Positions 42,319 through 51,669 of a DNA stretch of 52,589 bases are shown piece after piece. A model generated the notes under the pieces. It searched no databases and was not told the origin of the DNA. It was given only the letters and a program-made list of their open reading frames with translations. The translations under genes were made by a program, and so were the position numbers. Source of the DNA: Bacillota bacterium (GTDB lineage Bacteria > Bacillota > UBA4882 > UBA8346); contig JAEZJQ010000017.1 in NCBI GenBank assembly GCA_023436305.1, positions 1 through 52,589 of the forward strand. Reading direction: 5' to 3'. Position 1 is the first letter of the stretch, and the number at the start of each line of letters is the position of its first letter.

Positions 42319-43470
42319 GTGATTTACCTTGATAATGCGGCGACTACATTTCCCAAACCACCCAAAGTGACGGAAGAAATCAGCCGGTGTTTATCGGAAT
42401 ATTGCGCCAATCCCGGCCGTGGTGGACATGAGATGTCGATGACTTCAGGCCGGGCTGTTATGGAAGCCCGGGAAACCATCGCTAATTTTTTTAATATCCA
42501 AAATTCGTTACAGCTTTGTTTTACAAAAAACGCCACCGAAGGGTTAAATATTGCGATTCAAGGGGCTCTTGAAAATTGCGATCATGTGATTACCACATGT
42601 ATGGAACATAATTCAGTTTTCAGGCCATTAAAAAGCTTGGAACGAGAGCGGCAAATTGAGATCACTATCGTCCGGGGCGATGAATTCGGTGAATTGGATT
42701 TGGCGGACCTCCGGAACAGTATCCAAAAAAACACCAAAATGATCATTTGTACATTATCATCCAATGTGAACGGCATCATTAATCCCATTCAAGAAATCGG
42801 CCAAATTGCCCGTGAACATGGGATCTTGTTTTTACTGGATGGTTCTCAAGGGGCTGGCTCAATCCCCATTGATGTTCTCGACATGAATGTCGATATGCTG
42901 GCTTTTCCCGGCCATAAAGGCTTACTGGGGCCGCAAGGCACAGGGGGACTTTATGTCAAGGATGGCTTAAAAATCAGTTCCCTCCTTTACGGTGGCACCG
43001 GCAGCCATTCGGAAAATCCTTATCAGCCCGAGGATATGCCGGATTTGATGGAGAGCGGCACTTTAAATACTCCCGGAATCGTGGGCCTTCGCTGGGGAAT
43101 TGAGTATATTAACAGTATTGGTATCCGGAATATCCATCAGCGTAAATTCAAATTAGTTCAAAGACTTTACGAAGGGTTGGCGGAGTTACCCGGAATCAAG
43201 TTTTACAGTAAAAATTCCCCGGATAATAATTCTGGAATTGTGGCTTTAAATTTTGAGGGAATTGCTTCCACGGAAATAAGTTATATTCTGGATAAGAATT
43301 ACCAGATCGAAACCAGAGCCGGTTTGCATTGCGCCCCACTGGCTCATGAGACTTTAGGGACCATCAAAACCGGGTTGGTTCGTTTTAGTGTGGGGTGTTT
43401 TAATACTGAGGACGAGATTGACTTCACCATCAAAGCCTTGCGTGAAATCAGCGCCAACTTGGCGAATTAA
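42319..43470 (+). CDS. Cysteine desulfurase-like aminotransferase class V
   Basis: A 383-residue PLP enzyme. It opens with Y-L-D-N-A-A-T-T-F-P-K-P. The PLP lysine is in F-P-G-H-K-G-L-L-G-P-Q-G-T, and the sulfur-carrying Cys in R-A-G-L-H-C-A-P-L-A. This matches the TIGR01977 (EF2568-like) branch rather than the housekeeping IscS/SufS. It would release sulfur or selenium from cysteine or selenocysteine and hand it to a partner, possibly the adjacent DUF3343 protein. GTG start after AAAGGGGG. Confidence 0.85.
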   Translation: MIYLDNAATTFPKPPKVTEEISRCLSEYCANPGRGGHEMSMTSGRAVMEARETIANFFNIQNSLQLCFTKNATEGLNIAIQGALENCDHVITTCMEHNSVFRPLKSLERERQIEITIVRGDEFGELDLADLRNSIQKNTKMIICTLSSNVNGIINPIQEIGQIAREHGILFLLDGSQGAGSIPIDVLDMNVDMLAFPGHKGLLGPQGTGGLYVKDGLKISSLLYGGTGSHSENPYQPEDMPDLMESGTLNTPGIVGLRWGIEYINSIGIRNIHQRKFKLVQRLYEGLAELPGIKFYSKNSPDNNSGIVALNFEGIASTEISYILDKNYQIETRAGLHCAPLAHETLGTIKTGLVRFSVGCFNTEDEIDFTIKALREISANLAN

Positions 43471-43604
43471 AACGGGTTTGGCGAGTGTTTCAACTACAGG
43501 AATCAACCCCCCGGCTTCAACCGAAAGCTTTCACTTATCGCCGCCTCGGGTTTGCCTCCCGGTTGTAATTGGAGTGGGTTAAATTAAAAAAAGGAGTGTC
43601 ACGA

Positions 43605-44480
43605 ATGGATTACCGGACAATCATTAAAGATTTGGTCATGCGGATTACCTATGAGGTTTCGGATGACTGTCGATATTTATTGAATAAAGCGGTGGAAGAA
43701 GAGACCGATGAATCATCCCAAATGATCCTGGAGACCATTGTAGAAAACGTCCGGCTGGCCAAGGAGGAAAAATTGGCCTTATGCCAGTCGCCGGGGTATC
43801 TCACCGCGTATATTACCTTCGGAGAAAAATTTTTCATCCCGGAGATCGAGGATATTTTAAAGGAAGCCATCGTTGAGGCCACTAAATTGGGATATTTGCG
43901 GCCCAGCATGGTTGATCCGTTAACCCGGAAAAACAGCGGCGATAACAGCGGCCACCGGGCGCCCAATTTTGAATATGAGTTTAAAAAAGGCATCGATTAT
44001 GTGGAGATCATCCCCAGCATCAAAGGGTGCGGAATTGAATTATACAATAAAATCAAAGTGTTTACCATTCCTGAGATTGGCGATAACTATGAGGGCATCA
44101 AAAAATTTGTCCTGGAATGTGTATGTGAAGCCGGAGGCACGGCATGTTTACCTTCGGCCATCGGTATCGGCATTGGTGGGCAGATAGACGTGGCGGCCAA
44201 ATTAAGCAGGCGGGCCATGAGCTTGCGGGGCTGGATGGAACGGAATCCAGAGAAACATATCGCCAAATTGGAAGAAGAGCTGCTGGAGGAGATTAACCAA
44301 TTAAATATCGGTTCAGGGGGCACCGGAGGCAAGATCACCACCCTGGGTGTGAATATTGAAACAGCGGCTACTCATACCACTTTATGCCCGGTAGCGGTCA
44401 ACTTCCATTGTTGGGTGGCCCGGAGAGCCGGAATCCGGATCTACCAGGACGGTAGAGTGGAAGAACTCAAATTCATGTAG
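43605..44480 (+). CDS. Class I fumarase-like alpha subunit
   Basis: A 291-residue Fe-S hydro-lyase alpha subunit of the fumarase/tartrate dehydratase family. Three cluster cysteines can be placed: C60 in L-C-Q-S-P-G, one in A-C-L-P-S-A-I-G-I-G-I-G-G (about 181) and one in F-H-C-W-V-A-R-R (about 270). The usual C-Q-D-T-G loop, whose Asp contacts substrate in known structures, is C-Q-S-P-G here. The P-K-G-G-G-S-E-N block is also changed (I-K-G-C-G-I-E-L). Its substrate may not be fumarate. ATG after AAAGGAG. The beta subunit follows at once. Confidence 0.85.
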   Translation: MDYRTIIKDLVMRITYEVSDDCRYLLNKAVEEETDESSQMILETIVENVRLAKEEKLALCQSPGYLTAYITFGEKFFIPEIEDILKEAIVEATKLGYLRPSMVDPLTRKNSGDNSGHRAPNFEYEFKKGIDYVEIIPSIKGCGIELYNKIKVFTIPEIGDNYEGIKKFVLECVCEAGGTACLPSAIGIGIGGQIDVAAKLSRRAMSLRGWMERNPEKHIAKLEEELLEEINQLNIGSGGTGGKITTLGVNIETAATHTTLCPVAVNFHCWVARRAGIRIYQDGRVEELKFM

Positions 44481-44525
44481 ATAATTTTATTGGCTTTATA
44501 TTGAATTTTACAGGGGGTAGGGGAA

Positions 44526-45128
44526 ATGAATACTTATTATCTAAATACTCCGTTAAAGGATGAGGATATTGCCAAACTAAGAGTCAATGATACGGTCTAT
44601 TTGAGCGGCAAAATTTATACGGCCCGGGATATGGCTCATTACAAAATTAAAAAAATATTGGATCAACATGAGGAGTTTGGCGAGGATTTTAAAGGTTCGG
44701 TGATCTTTCACGCCGGCCCCATTGTGAAAACCCATCCGGAAAATAATGAGTATATCATTTCGTCCATCGGTCCCACCAGTAGCATCCGGATGGAACCTTA
44801 TTCCGATATGGTGGGGGGGATGGGTATTAAGGCTTTAGTCGGCAAGGGCGGCATGGGGGAGTCCACCACCGCGGCCATGAAGAAGCATACCATGGTATAT
44901 CTCCTGGCGGCCCATGGTTGCGCGGCGGTCCATACCCAGAAAATCACCAAAATCTATAAACAGTATTGGTTGGAGGAGATCGGGATGCCTGAGGCTTTAT
45001 GGGTAATGGAATGTCAGGATTTTGGGCCGCTCATTGTCGGAATCGATTCCACCGGGCGGAATTTGTTCGAGGAAACCCGCAAAAATTCTCAGGCGGCTAT
45101 TTTGGAAAAGTATTCGACGAATAAGTAG
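44526..45128 (+). CDS. Class I fumarase-like beta subunit
   Basis: A 200-residue beta subunit. L-S-G-K-I-Y-T-A-R-D-M-A-H near the N-terminus, S-I-G-P-T-S-S-I-R-M-E-P-Y and V-G-K-G-G-M-G give the substrate and catalytic loops expected of this family. They are less altered than the alpha subunit. With the preceding gene it should form one iron-sulfur hydro-lyase. ATG after AGGGGG. Confidence 0.85.
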   Translation: MNTYYLNTPLKDEDIAKLRVNDTVYLSGKIYTARDMAHYKIKKILDQHEEFGEDFKGSVIFHAGPIVKTHPENNEYIISSIGPTSSIRMEPYSDMVGGMGIKALVGKGGMGESTTAAMKKHTMVYLLAAHGCAAVHTQKITKIYKQYWLEEIGMPEALWVMECQDFGPLIVGIDSTGRNLFEETRKNSQAAILEKYSTNK

Positions 45129-45356
45129 GAATACATGGAATAATCGATTTTGAAATATATTAGTATCGAGCAATATATTCTAAGCGGTTTTACGCAAATA
45201 AAAAGTGTTACACGCACAGACTTAAAATTTGTTACGAAGTAAAAACAGAAAATACTCCGGTCTCATCGTATTGAAGTTGAATGTTCATATTTAACAATAC
45301 GGGTAATCAAAGATTTGTTTTTCTATAAAGTATGATTTTGCGATTCGGGTGATATT

Positions 45357-48083
45357 ATGAAACAGTTTTTACAGGAATATTTGGAGAAGACAGTTGTTAC
45401 TAGTTTTTATCCCATCACTTTGGCCGGGGATAAACCCAATGCGTTGAACCGATGGCTGGTAAAAAGCCGGTGGGTTGATGGTCTGGCCTTTGGTGACGGT
45501 ACTGAACCCTATCTGGAACCCGGTGGGCGGATTTTACCCGAGAGTGAATTGGGGGTTGTTTCCAAAGAGGAACTGGAAAACAATTGGCGTTATTATTTCG
45601 CGGATGATCCCATTTTTCTGGGAGACCAACGAACATTCTACGAATATGTTCATTTTGATCAAAAATTTAGCGCTGATGAGGACAAATATATTTATGGATT
45701 ATGCAATATTTTTTGTAGTCAAGTGGCTGAGATCCATTTTTTCATTTATGCGGTTTCACCCATTCGGCTATGGATTAACGGGGAGCTGGTTTTTTGTAAC
45801 AGCTTCAATTATTTTGTCCGTCCCTACCGTTTTATCTTCCGGCTCCGGGAAGGTAATAATACCGTATTGGTAGAGCAGTCCGTTTTAAAAAATAACCGGG
45901 ACCGGCAATTTAATCCCGCCGAGTTTACCATTCGAATCCACCCTAGTAGTTTTCTGGTTAACTCTTCAAATCATTGGATTGATCAATGGGTAATTGATGA
46001 TCTCAAGTCGCGGCTGGTGATTTTTCCGGATCGGGCGTTTTACCCGGTGGAATCGGCCATGAAAATGGTGATCTTGCCGGGATATTTCTTGGGAATGGAA
46101 CCCGAAACGGTGAAAGTAACCTTATCCAATGCAACGCAATCCATCGTCAAAGAACTAATCGTGGAAACCGGCCGGGAATTTACGGTGGCAATCGACTCAA
46201 GGGTTACCGGATTATTATGGGTTCAAGCCGAAACTTTGACCGGCGTTACCAAAAAGGCCGATATTTACCTGTTTCGGGGTGATTTTACGGCTACCCGGAA
46301 TGAGTTAATCCAAAGGGCCCGGGAAGTCTCGGGTTTTAGTGAGGAGATTATCCGAAACTTTTTCCGGGTGACTGAAATATGTAATGTTAACACCGGTTTT
46401 TTCAAGGATTCATGGGAACTGCTCCTATCGGAATACTACTATGTGGTATTTCAGAAATATTGGGAGTTTGAAGCCCGGGTGAATTCGGAAGGAGCTCTCC
46501 CCAAGTCGGTCTTCGATGTTTACAAGGATAATGCTTTTATCTTTATGGATAGTGGTATTGATGAAGGGTACTTTACCTTTCAGGTTGCTCTACCCGCCGG
46601 TTATTCTCCGGCGAAAAAATATCCTCTGGTAATCTTTCTTTTCTATGGTGTTGGTTTATCCCAATATCCGGATCTGGTATTGGAACGTTACCCGGAAAGA
46701 CAACACTTTGCTGATGCCATAATCGTCAGTGCCCCGGCCCGGGGTGGTTTAAACCGCGATTATATCAATCAGTCCAATTATTTTAAGATGATTGCCCATA
46801 TTCGGGAAGAGTTTTCCGTTGACCGGGAACGGATTTATATCATCGGCTGTTGTACCGGGGGTATGGCCGGGGCCGGTTTGGCATTAAAAGCACCTCATTT
46901 ATTTGCGGCAGTGACAATTTCCTGGAGTACTCCACGGCTGGATCTGAACCGGCCCGACTATGAATCGCTGAAGAATATCGATCAAATGGTATCTTATCAT
47001 TTTTTAAATGTTGACGACTATTCATTTAATTTCGGCCGGCTGTGGAATACCCAAAAATATTTCCCAAAAGCAAAGAGCTGGAAATATGGTAATTTGTCCC
47101 ATGTTGAAGCGGAAGTGATGTTTGACTACCGCCGCTTGTTTCATGAAATCACGGAGATTCGGGCCGAAGTGTATCCACGGACTATTCAGTTCATGGTTGA
47201 TGAACCGGTTTTTAACCGTTCATACTGGCTGATGGTCAACCGGATTGATGATTTACACCGTAAAGGCCTGATTAAGGCCCAAATCACCGGCCCGAACCGG
47301 ATTGAAGTGAACACTGAAAATATTGGCCGGTTTAGTATCTATACTAACCGTGGGGCTATGGGGCTTGATTCGGAAGTGGAATTGGATATCAATGGAACTC
47401 GGGGCTGGCTGCGGATCGACGATTTCGGACGGATTGATGCCGGGTTGGATGGCAATATACCACAGCTTGAATATCACAGCTTGTCTCCGGAGAATTTCGG
47501 GCAGATTTACAGTGGAATTGGAATCGCTGAAGATTTATTGGGGATAAAGCGGATCTATACCGGAAAATGTCTCCTGGTCAAACCCATCCCATCCAAAGCG
47601 TCGCATTCAGTTGTAATGAAACGATTGTTAAAATTACTACAACTGCCTATAAAGGAACGAACCCGGAATTATAAATACGATAGTTGTTTGGAAAGTGAGA
47701 TCAACCAGGCCGGTTTAGGGCAAAGCAATTTCATTATGGTGGTTGATGCCCGGAATATAAGCGATATTCAACATCGAGTGCTTGACTCTGTTGGTTTGGA
47801 TCCAAAACCGGAGGGTATCGATTATGAAAACCGCCAATATTCCGGAGTGTATTTTGCCGTAATAAAATGCCAAAATCCCTATAATCTTAACCGGTATGCC
47901 TTATTGGTCATTTTTAACCATGACTTGATGGTGGAAGAACTGATTAAGTTTTGGAGTTCTTTTGATTATAATAATCTCTTTTTTAGTGATGCGATTCTTT
48001 ATCACCGGGAGGTTTATTTTTCGTTTCGGAATGATGGGCCCCGGCAATTCTTAAAAGCGAGGAGTTTTAATGCCGCAATTTAA
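45357..48083 (+). CDS. Giant alpha/beta-hydrolase with Cys nucleophile (copy 1)
   Basis: A 908-residue protein. Residues 1-200 are beta-rich, like a carbohydrate-binding or PA14-type domain (S-P-I-R-L-W-I-N-G-E-L-V). An Ig-like part lies at about 215-310. An alpha/beta-hydrolase domain of the esterase/prolyl-oligopeptidase type spans about 400-600. The nucleophile elbow is I-I-G-C-C499-T-G-G: a Cys stands where Ser is expected. A Cys-Asp-His triad can be completed by D in L-N-V-D-D-Y and H in N-L-S-H-V-E. The last ~300 residues resemble the C-terminal part of large S9-like peptidases. No signal peptide is seen. Its paralogue lies 0.9 kb downstream. Function is unknown; an acyl transferase or thioesterase-like role is inferred. 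Confidence 0.75.
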   Translation: MKQFLQEYLEKTVVTSFYPITLAGDKPNALNRWLVKSRWVDGLAFGDGTEPYLEPGGRILPESELGVVSKEELENNWRYYFADDPIFLGDQRTFYEYVHFDQKFSADEDKYIYGLCNIFCSQVAEIHFFIYAVSPIRLWINGELVFCNSFNYFVRPYRFIFRLREGNNTVLVEQSVLKNNRDRQFNPAEFTIRIHPSSFLVNSSNHWIDQWVIDDLKSRLVIFPDRAFYPVESAMKMVILPGYFLGMEPETVKVTLSNATQSIVKELIVETGREFTVAIDSRVTGLLWVQAETLTGVTKKADIYLFRGDFTATRNELIQRAREVSGFSEEIIRNFFRVTEICNVNTGFFKDSWELLLSEYYYVVFQKYWEFEARVNSEGALPKSVFDVYKDNAFIFMDSGIDEGYFTFQVALPAGYSPAKKYPLVIFLFYGVGLSQYPDLVLERYPERQHFADAIIVSAPARGGLNRDYINQSNYFKMIAHIREEFSVDRERIYIIGCCTGGMAGAGLALKAPHLFAAVTISWSTPRLDLNRPDYESLKNIDQMVSYHFLNVDDYSFNFGRLWNTQKYFPKAKSWKYGNLSHVEAEVMFDYRRLFHEITEIRAEVYPRTIQFMVDEPVFNRSYWLMVNRIDDLHRKGLIKAQITGPNRIEVNTENIGRFSIYTNRGAMGLDSEVELDINGTRGWLRIDDFGRIDAGLDGNIPQLEYHSLSPENFGQIYSGIGIAEDLLGIKRIYTGKCLLVKPIPSKASHSVVMKRLLKLLQLPIKERTRNYKYDSCLESEINQAGLGQSNFIMVVDARNISDIQHRVLDSVGLDPKPEGIDYENRQYSGVYFAVIKCQNPYNLNRYALLVIFNHDLMVEELIKFWSSFDYNNLFFSDAILYHREVYFSFRNDGPRQFLKARSFNAAI

Positions 48084-48833
48084 CTATCACGCCGCCATGA
48101 ATCTTTTTTATGAAATCACCGGTGATGATCTGCGAACGATTACTTTCATCCATGGTTTGGGATCAGAGAGCCGGTTCTTTTCAAAACTCAGAGAATACGG
48201 CGGATTTCAAAATTATCGATTGTTGTTGATTGATCTGCTTGGCTTCGGCCGGTCGGATAAACCGGAACAGTTTGACTACGCCATGAGTTCCCAGGCCGAG
48301 GTTTGTATACGGCTGTTTGATTTTTTGGGAATTCAGGAAACGGTTTTAGTCGGCCACTCCATGGGAGGAGTCATTGGCCAATTGATTGCCGAACGGTTTC
48401 CGGTTTCGGAATTTATCAATTGTGAAGGCAATCTTATCTTGGCTGATTGTAAAACGTCCGCCGAAATTTCAAGGAAGGGATTGTCGGAGTTTGAAACGGT
48501 GGGATTTGATGAACTTAAAGGAGGGGCGGTAGGGACCCCTTTTTATGAAGGATATTGCCAAACCACCGCCAACGCCATGTACCATTCGGCGCGGCAATTG
48601 GTGGAATCTTGCCAAAACGGCAATTTGCTGGATAGGTTTGTCAAACTGCCGCTGCCGAAGTTATATGTTTACGCCAGCGGACCCAAGGGAAACGAAAGTC
48701 GGAACAATCCTTGATTGCTCATGGTGTGGCCATCAAGTATATACCGGATAGCGGCCATAACATGATCATTGAGAATCCGGATGAATTTTGCCGGGTGGCG
48801 GCTGACTTTTTGAGGGAAGCCCAGAAATATTGA
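48070..48833 (+). pseudogene. Alpha/beta-hydrolase with frameshift
   Basis: An ordinary serine hydrolase of about 255 residues when the frame is restored. F-I-H-G-L-G forms the oxyanion region and V-G-H-S-M-G-G the nucleophile elbow. The frame from ATG 48070 ends at a TGA (48712-48714). A second frame, open from about 48675 to 48833, encodes the proper C-terminus with P-D-S-G-H-N-M-I, which supplies the catalytic His. A one-base indel near 48675-48695 therefore separates nucleophile and His. The truncated product should be inactive. The start overlaps copy 1 by 14 bases. A sequencing error remains possible. Confidence 0.8.
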
Positions 48834-48977
48834 ATAATGGGTTAGGAGTTAGCTTAACTTACAACTTAATTCGTTTCGAAACGATACCAGCCATGGTTTT
48901 TCGGAAACCATGATGAATGAAAAGTGATGTGAAATACCGATTTGGAGTTAGGTATTTCATGATTTGTTAGGAAGGCG

Positions 48978-51653
48978 GTGATTATCATTCATTATTTACT
49001 TCAAGAGCATTTACAACAAATAATCACAGCGAGTCATTATCCAATCACTTTTTCCGGGGATATTCCCAATATACTTAACCGGTGGTTGGTAAAAAGTGAA
49101 TTGGCAACTGAAAAGGGTTTTGACCACCTGGAGCCTTATCTTTCGACCGAAGCGGAGATATTGCTCGAACATGAACAGTCTTTTCTTACCGGGGAAGAAC
49201 TTGAAAGAAACTGGCGTTACTATATTTCCGATGATAAAGCTACTCTATATCACGGTAATTCCCCTCAAAAAGTTTTTTCCAAAGATCATGACCAGTATAT
49301 CTATTCTCTGTGTACGGTCTTTTGCAAAGAAAAACAGGATGTGGTTGTTTATGCCAACGGGATCACTCCCATACGGATGTGGGTCAATGGTCGAATCGTA
49401 TTAACCAATAATTTCAATTATCATATCAAGCCGTATCTTTTCGGAATTCATTTTGAAAAAGGTCTCAATACCATTTTGGTGGAAAAGACGTTGTTTGTAA
49501 AAGACCTGGCCTTGAATATCGATCCCGATAACTTTATGATTATTTTAAAACCCTACCGGTTTTTATTGAATGAGGAACAGAATTATTTTTTTGACAAAGA
49601 TCTTTTGAAAGATTTGGAAAGCTCTTATACCATTATCCCGGAGCGGGCTTTTTTTAAAGCGGGGGAAACCATCCGTTTTATGATTTTACCGAGGTATTTT
49701 GATAAACCGCTTCCGGAGTCGGTAAAAGTCAGTATTGCAAATAGCATGGGTGAATTGGCGGCCACTCTGACCATTGAAACGGCAAAAGTTGTTTCGATTG
49801 ATGTAAATTGTAATCATGAAGGAGTATTGCGTATCAAGGCCACCAGTTCTGATCAACCGGAAAAAACCGGGGATGTCTATGTGTTTTACGGCGATTTTAT
49901 AAAAACCTGCGATCAATTGATTACAGCTGCTGAAAAACGGCGGGATTGCAATCAAGCGCATATTCGTTCGATCATGAAATTAAGCGAAATACCGGATATC
50001 AATACCGGATGTATACGGAATTTTCCACAAACCGTTCAGGATCGTTTATATTATTCGATGTTCGAAATGTTTTTTGAGTTTGAACGTTATCTGCATTCCC
50101 TCGATTCCAGCGCGCCTAAGGCGGCTTTTGAAGTGTTTAAGCGGCAAGCGGTTATGGTGAATGACAGTGAGATTGATGATGGATTTATCTTTTACAGTAT
50201 TCATTTTCCTACAGGTTACGATTGCCGTAAGACATATCCTTTAGCCATCAGTGTCCAATACGGATATGGAATGTCGGTTTATCCCATCATACAGCAATAT
50301 GTTCAAAAACAGCATTTCAGCCAGGCGATAGTCGTTAATATCTGTGGCCGTGGCGGCTTAAATCAAGATTATATCAATGAAGTCAATCTATTTCATCTAC
50401 TGGACGCTATCATCCGGGATTATCATATTGACCGGGAACGGATTTATATCACCGGTTCATGTACTGGGACTTTGAAGAGTTTTGGTTTGGCGTTTCGGCG
50501 GCCGGATTTATTCGCGGCGGTAATTGGTGTCAACGGTACGGTACGGCTGGAACTTAAGAATCCGGAGTTTGAGCTTTTAAAAAATATTGATAATACTGTT
50601 TGTTATCAGTTATGTAATATTGAAGATAATGCATTTAACGGGTCGAGAGTACTTATCACATTGGGACATTTAGACAAGGCCAATAATTGGAATTTCACCG
50701 GTTATTCCCATGACGATTTTGATGAATTTCTGAATCAAGGAAAGCTTTTCCGTGAATTCATAGCTGAAAAACGAAATAAGTATCCGCGACGCATCGAATA
50801 CATTACTTATGAACCCATCTATAACCGTTCGTTCTGGCTCAAGGTGGAGTATATCGAAGATCTCAGCCGAAGAGCCCGAATCAAGGCCGAAATCCGCTCC
50901 CGCAAGTTCATCGATATTCAACTGGAGAATATCAAGAGCTTTAGTTTGTTGATCCATCAGGAAGCCATGGGGCTTGATGGCGAAATCGAAATTGGAGTGG
51001 ATCAGCTGAAATCCCGTCTTCGATTGGGCCGGTTCACCAAGGTTAACGTTACTCGCGATGTTGATCAGTTATTGATTACAACCGCTGCTTTACCGGAAGA
51101 GAGTTTTATCCGTGAATACGATGATCTTCGCATTGATCCGAATCTCATGGGTATTAAGCAGCTTTATTTAAAAAAGTGTACGATTATTCAACCGGATGAC
51201 TTGATCACCAAAGACCGGGTTTTTGCCAAAACTTTAGTTCATGTTTTACAGTTCCCGTTAAAAGAACGAAACCGGAATTATCGATACAGGGTATTGAAGG
51301 AAAGTGGAAGCGATGGCGCGGTTTTAGGGACCAGCAATTTTATTTACGTTTTCGATATGGAGAATATCAATGAAATGCGACAGCAAATTTTGGAACGATG
51401 TGGGATCAGAGCCAGTGTTTCAAGTATCCAATACGGTAATAACGAATATACGGGTGGGTATTTCGGACTGATTAAATGTCCTAATCCCTTTAATGGTGAT
51501 TTTTCGGCTTTAATTATCGTTTTTAATCACCGTTCCTGCCAAGATGAGCTGGTCAAATTTTTTAACTCATTTGACCGAAATGGCCTGTTTTACAGTGATG
51601 TTGTTATTTATAATCACGGAAGTTATCATTCTTTCCGGAATCATAGGACTTAG
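48978..51653 (+). CDS. Giant alpha/beta-hydrolase with Cys nucleophile (copy 2)
   Basis: An 891-residue paralogue of copy 1, alike from end to end. The N-termini align (H-Y-P-I-T-F-S-G-D against F-Y-P-I-T-L-A-G-D, then N-R-W-L-V-K-S in both). The beta-rich N-terminal part and the hydrolase domain share their layout. The elbow is I-T-G-S-C495-T-G-T, again Cys in place of Ser; the likely acid is in N-I-E-D-N-A-F and the His in G-Y-S-H-D-D-F. The GTG at 48978 lies inside a GGCGGTGAT ribosome-binding-like sequence. An ATT at 48987 aligns with the Met of copy 1 and may be the real start. Confidence 0.75.
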   Translation: MIIIHYLLQEHLQQIITASHYPITFSGDIPNILNRWLVKSELATEKGFDHLEPYLSTEAEILLEHEQSFLTGEELERNWRYYISDDKATLYHGNSPQKVFSKDHDQYIYSLCTVFCKEKQDVVVYANGITPIRMWVNGRIVLTNNFNYHIKPYLFGIHFEKGLNTILVEKTLFVKDLALNIDPDNFMIILKPYRFLLNEEQNYFFDKDLLKDLESSYTIIPERAFFKAGETIRFMILPRYFDKPLPESVKVSIANSMGELAATLTIETAKVVSIDVNCNHEGVLRIKATSSDQPEKTGDVYVFYGDFIKTCDQLITAAEKRRDCNQAHIRSIMKLSEIPDINTGCIRNFPQTVQDRLYYSMFEMFFEFERYLHSLDSSAPKAAFEVFKRQAVMVNDSEIDDGFIFYSIHFPTGYDCRKTYPLAISVQYGYGMSVYPIIQQYVQKQHFSQAIVVNICGRGGLNQDYINEVNLFHLLDAIIRDYHIDRERIYITGSCTGTLKSFGLAFRRPDLFAAVIGVNGTVRLELKNPEFELLKNIDNTVCYQLCNIEDNAFNGSRVLITLGHLDKANNWNFTGYSHDDFDEFLNQGKLFREFIAEKRNKYPRRIEYITYEPIYNRSFWLKVEYIEDLSRRARIKAEIRSRKFIDIQLENIKSFSLLIHQEAMGLDGEIEIGVDQLKSRLRLGRFTKVNVTRDVDQLLITTAALPEESFIREYDDLRIDPNLMGIKQLYLKKCTIIQPDDLITKDRVFAKTLVHVLQFPLKERNRNYRYRVLKESGSDGAVLGTSNFIYVFDMENINEMRQQILERCGIRASVSSIQYGNNEYTGGYFGLIKCPNPFNGDFSALIIVFNHRSCQDELVKFFNSFDRNGLFYSDVVIYNHGSYHSFRNHRT

Positions 51654-51669
51654 TGTGAAAAACCGTTGT

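Noticed and set aside
43470..43604. Small frame of about 27 codons between the desulfurase and fumarase-like genes
   Set aside because: No ribosome binding site and no recognisable pattern.
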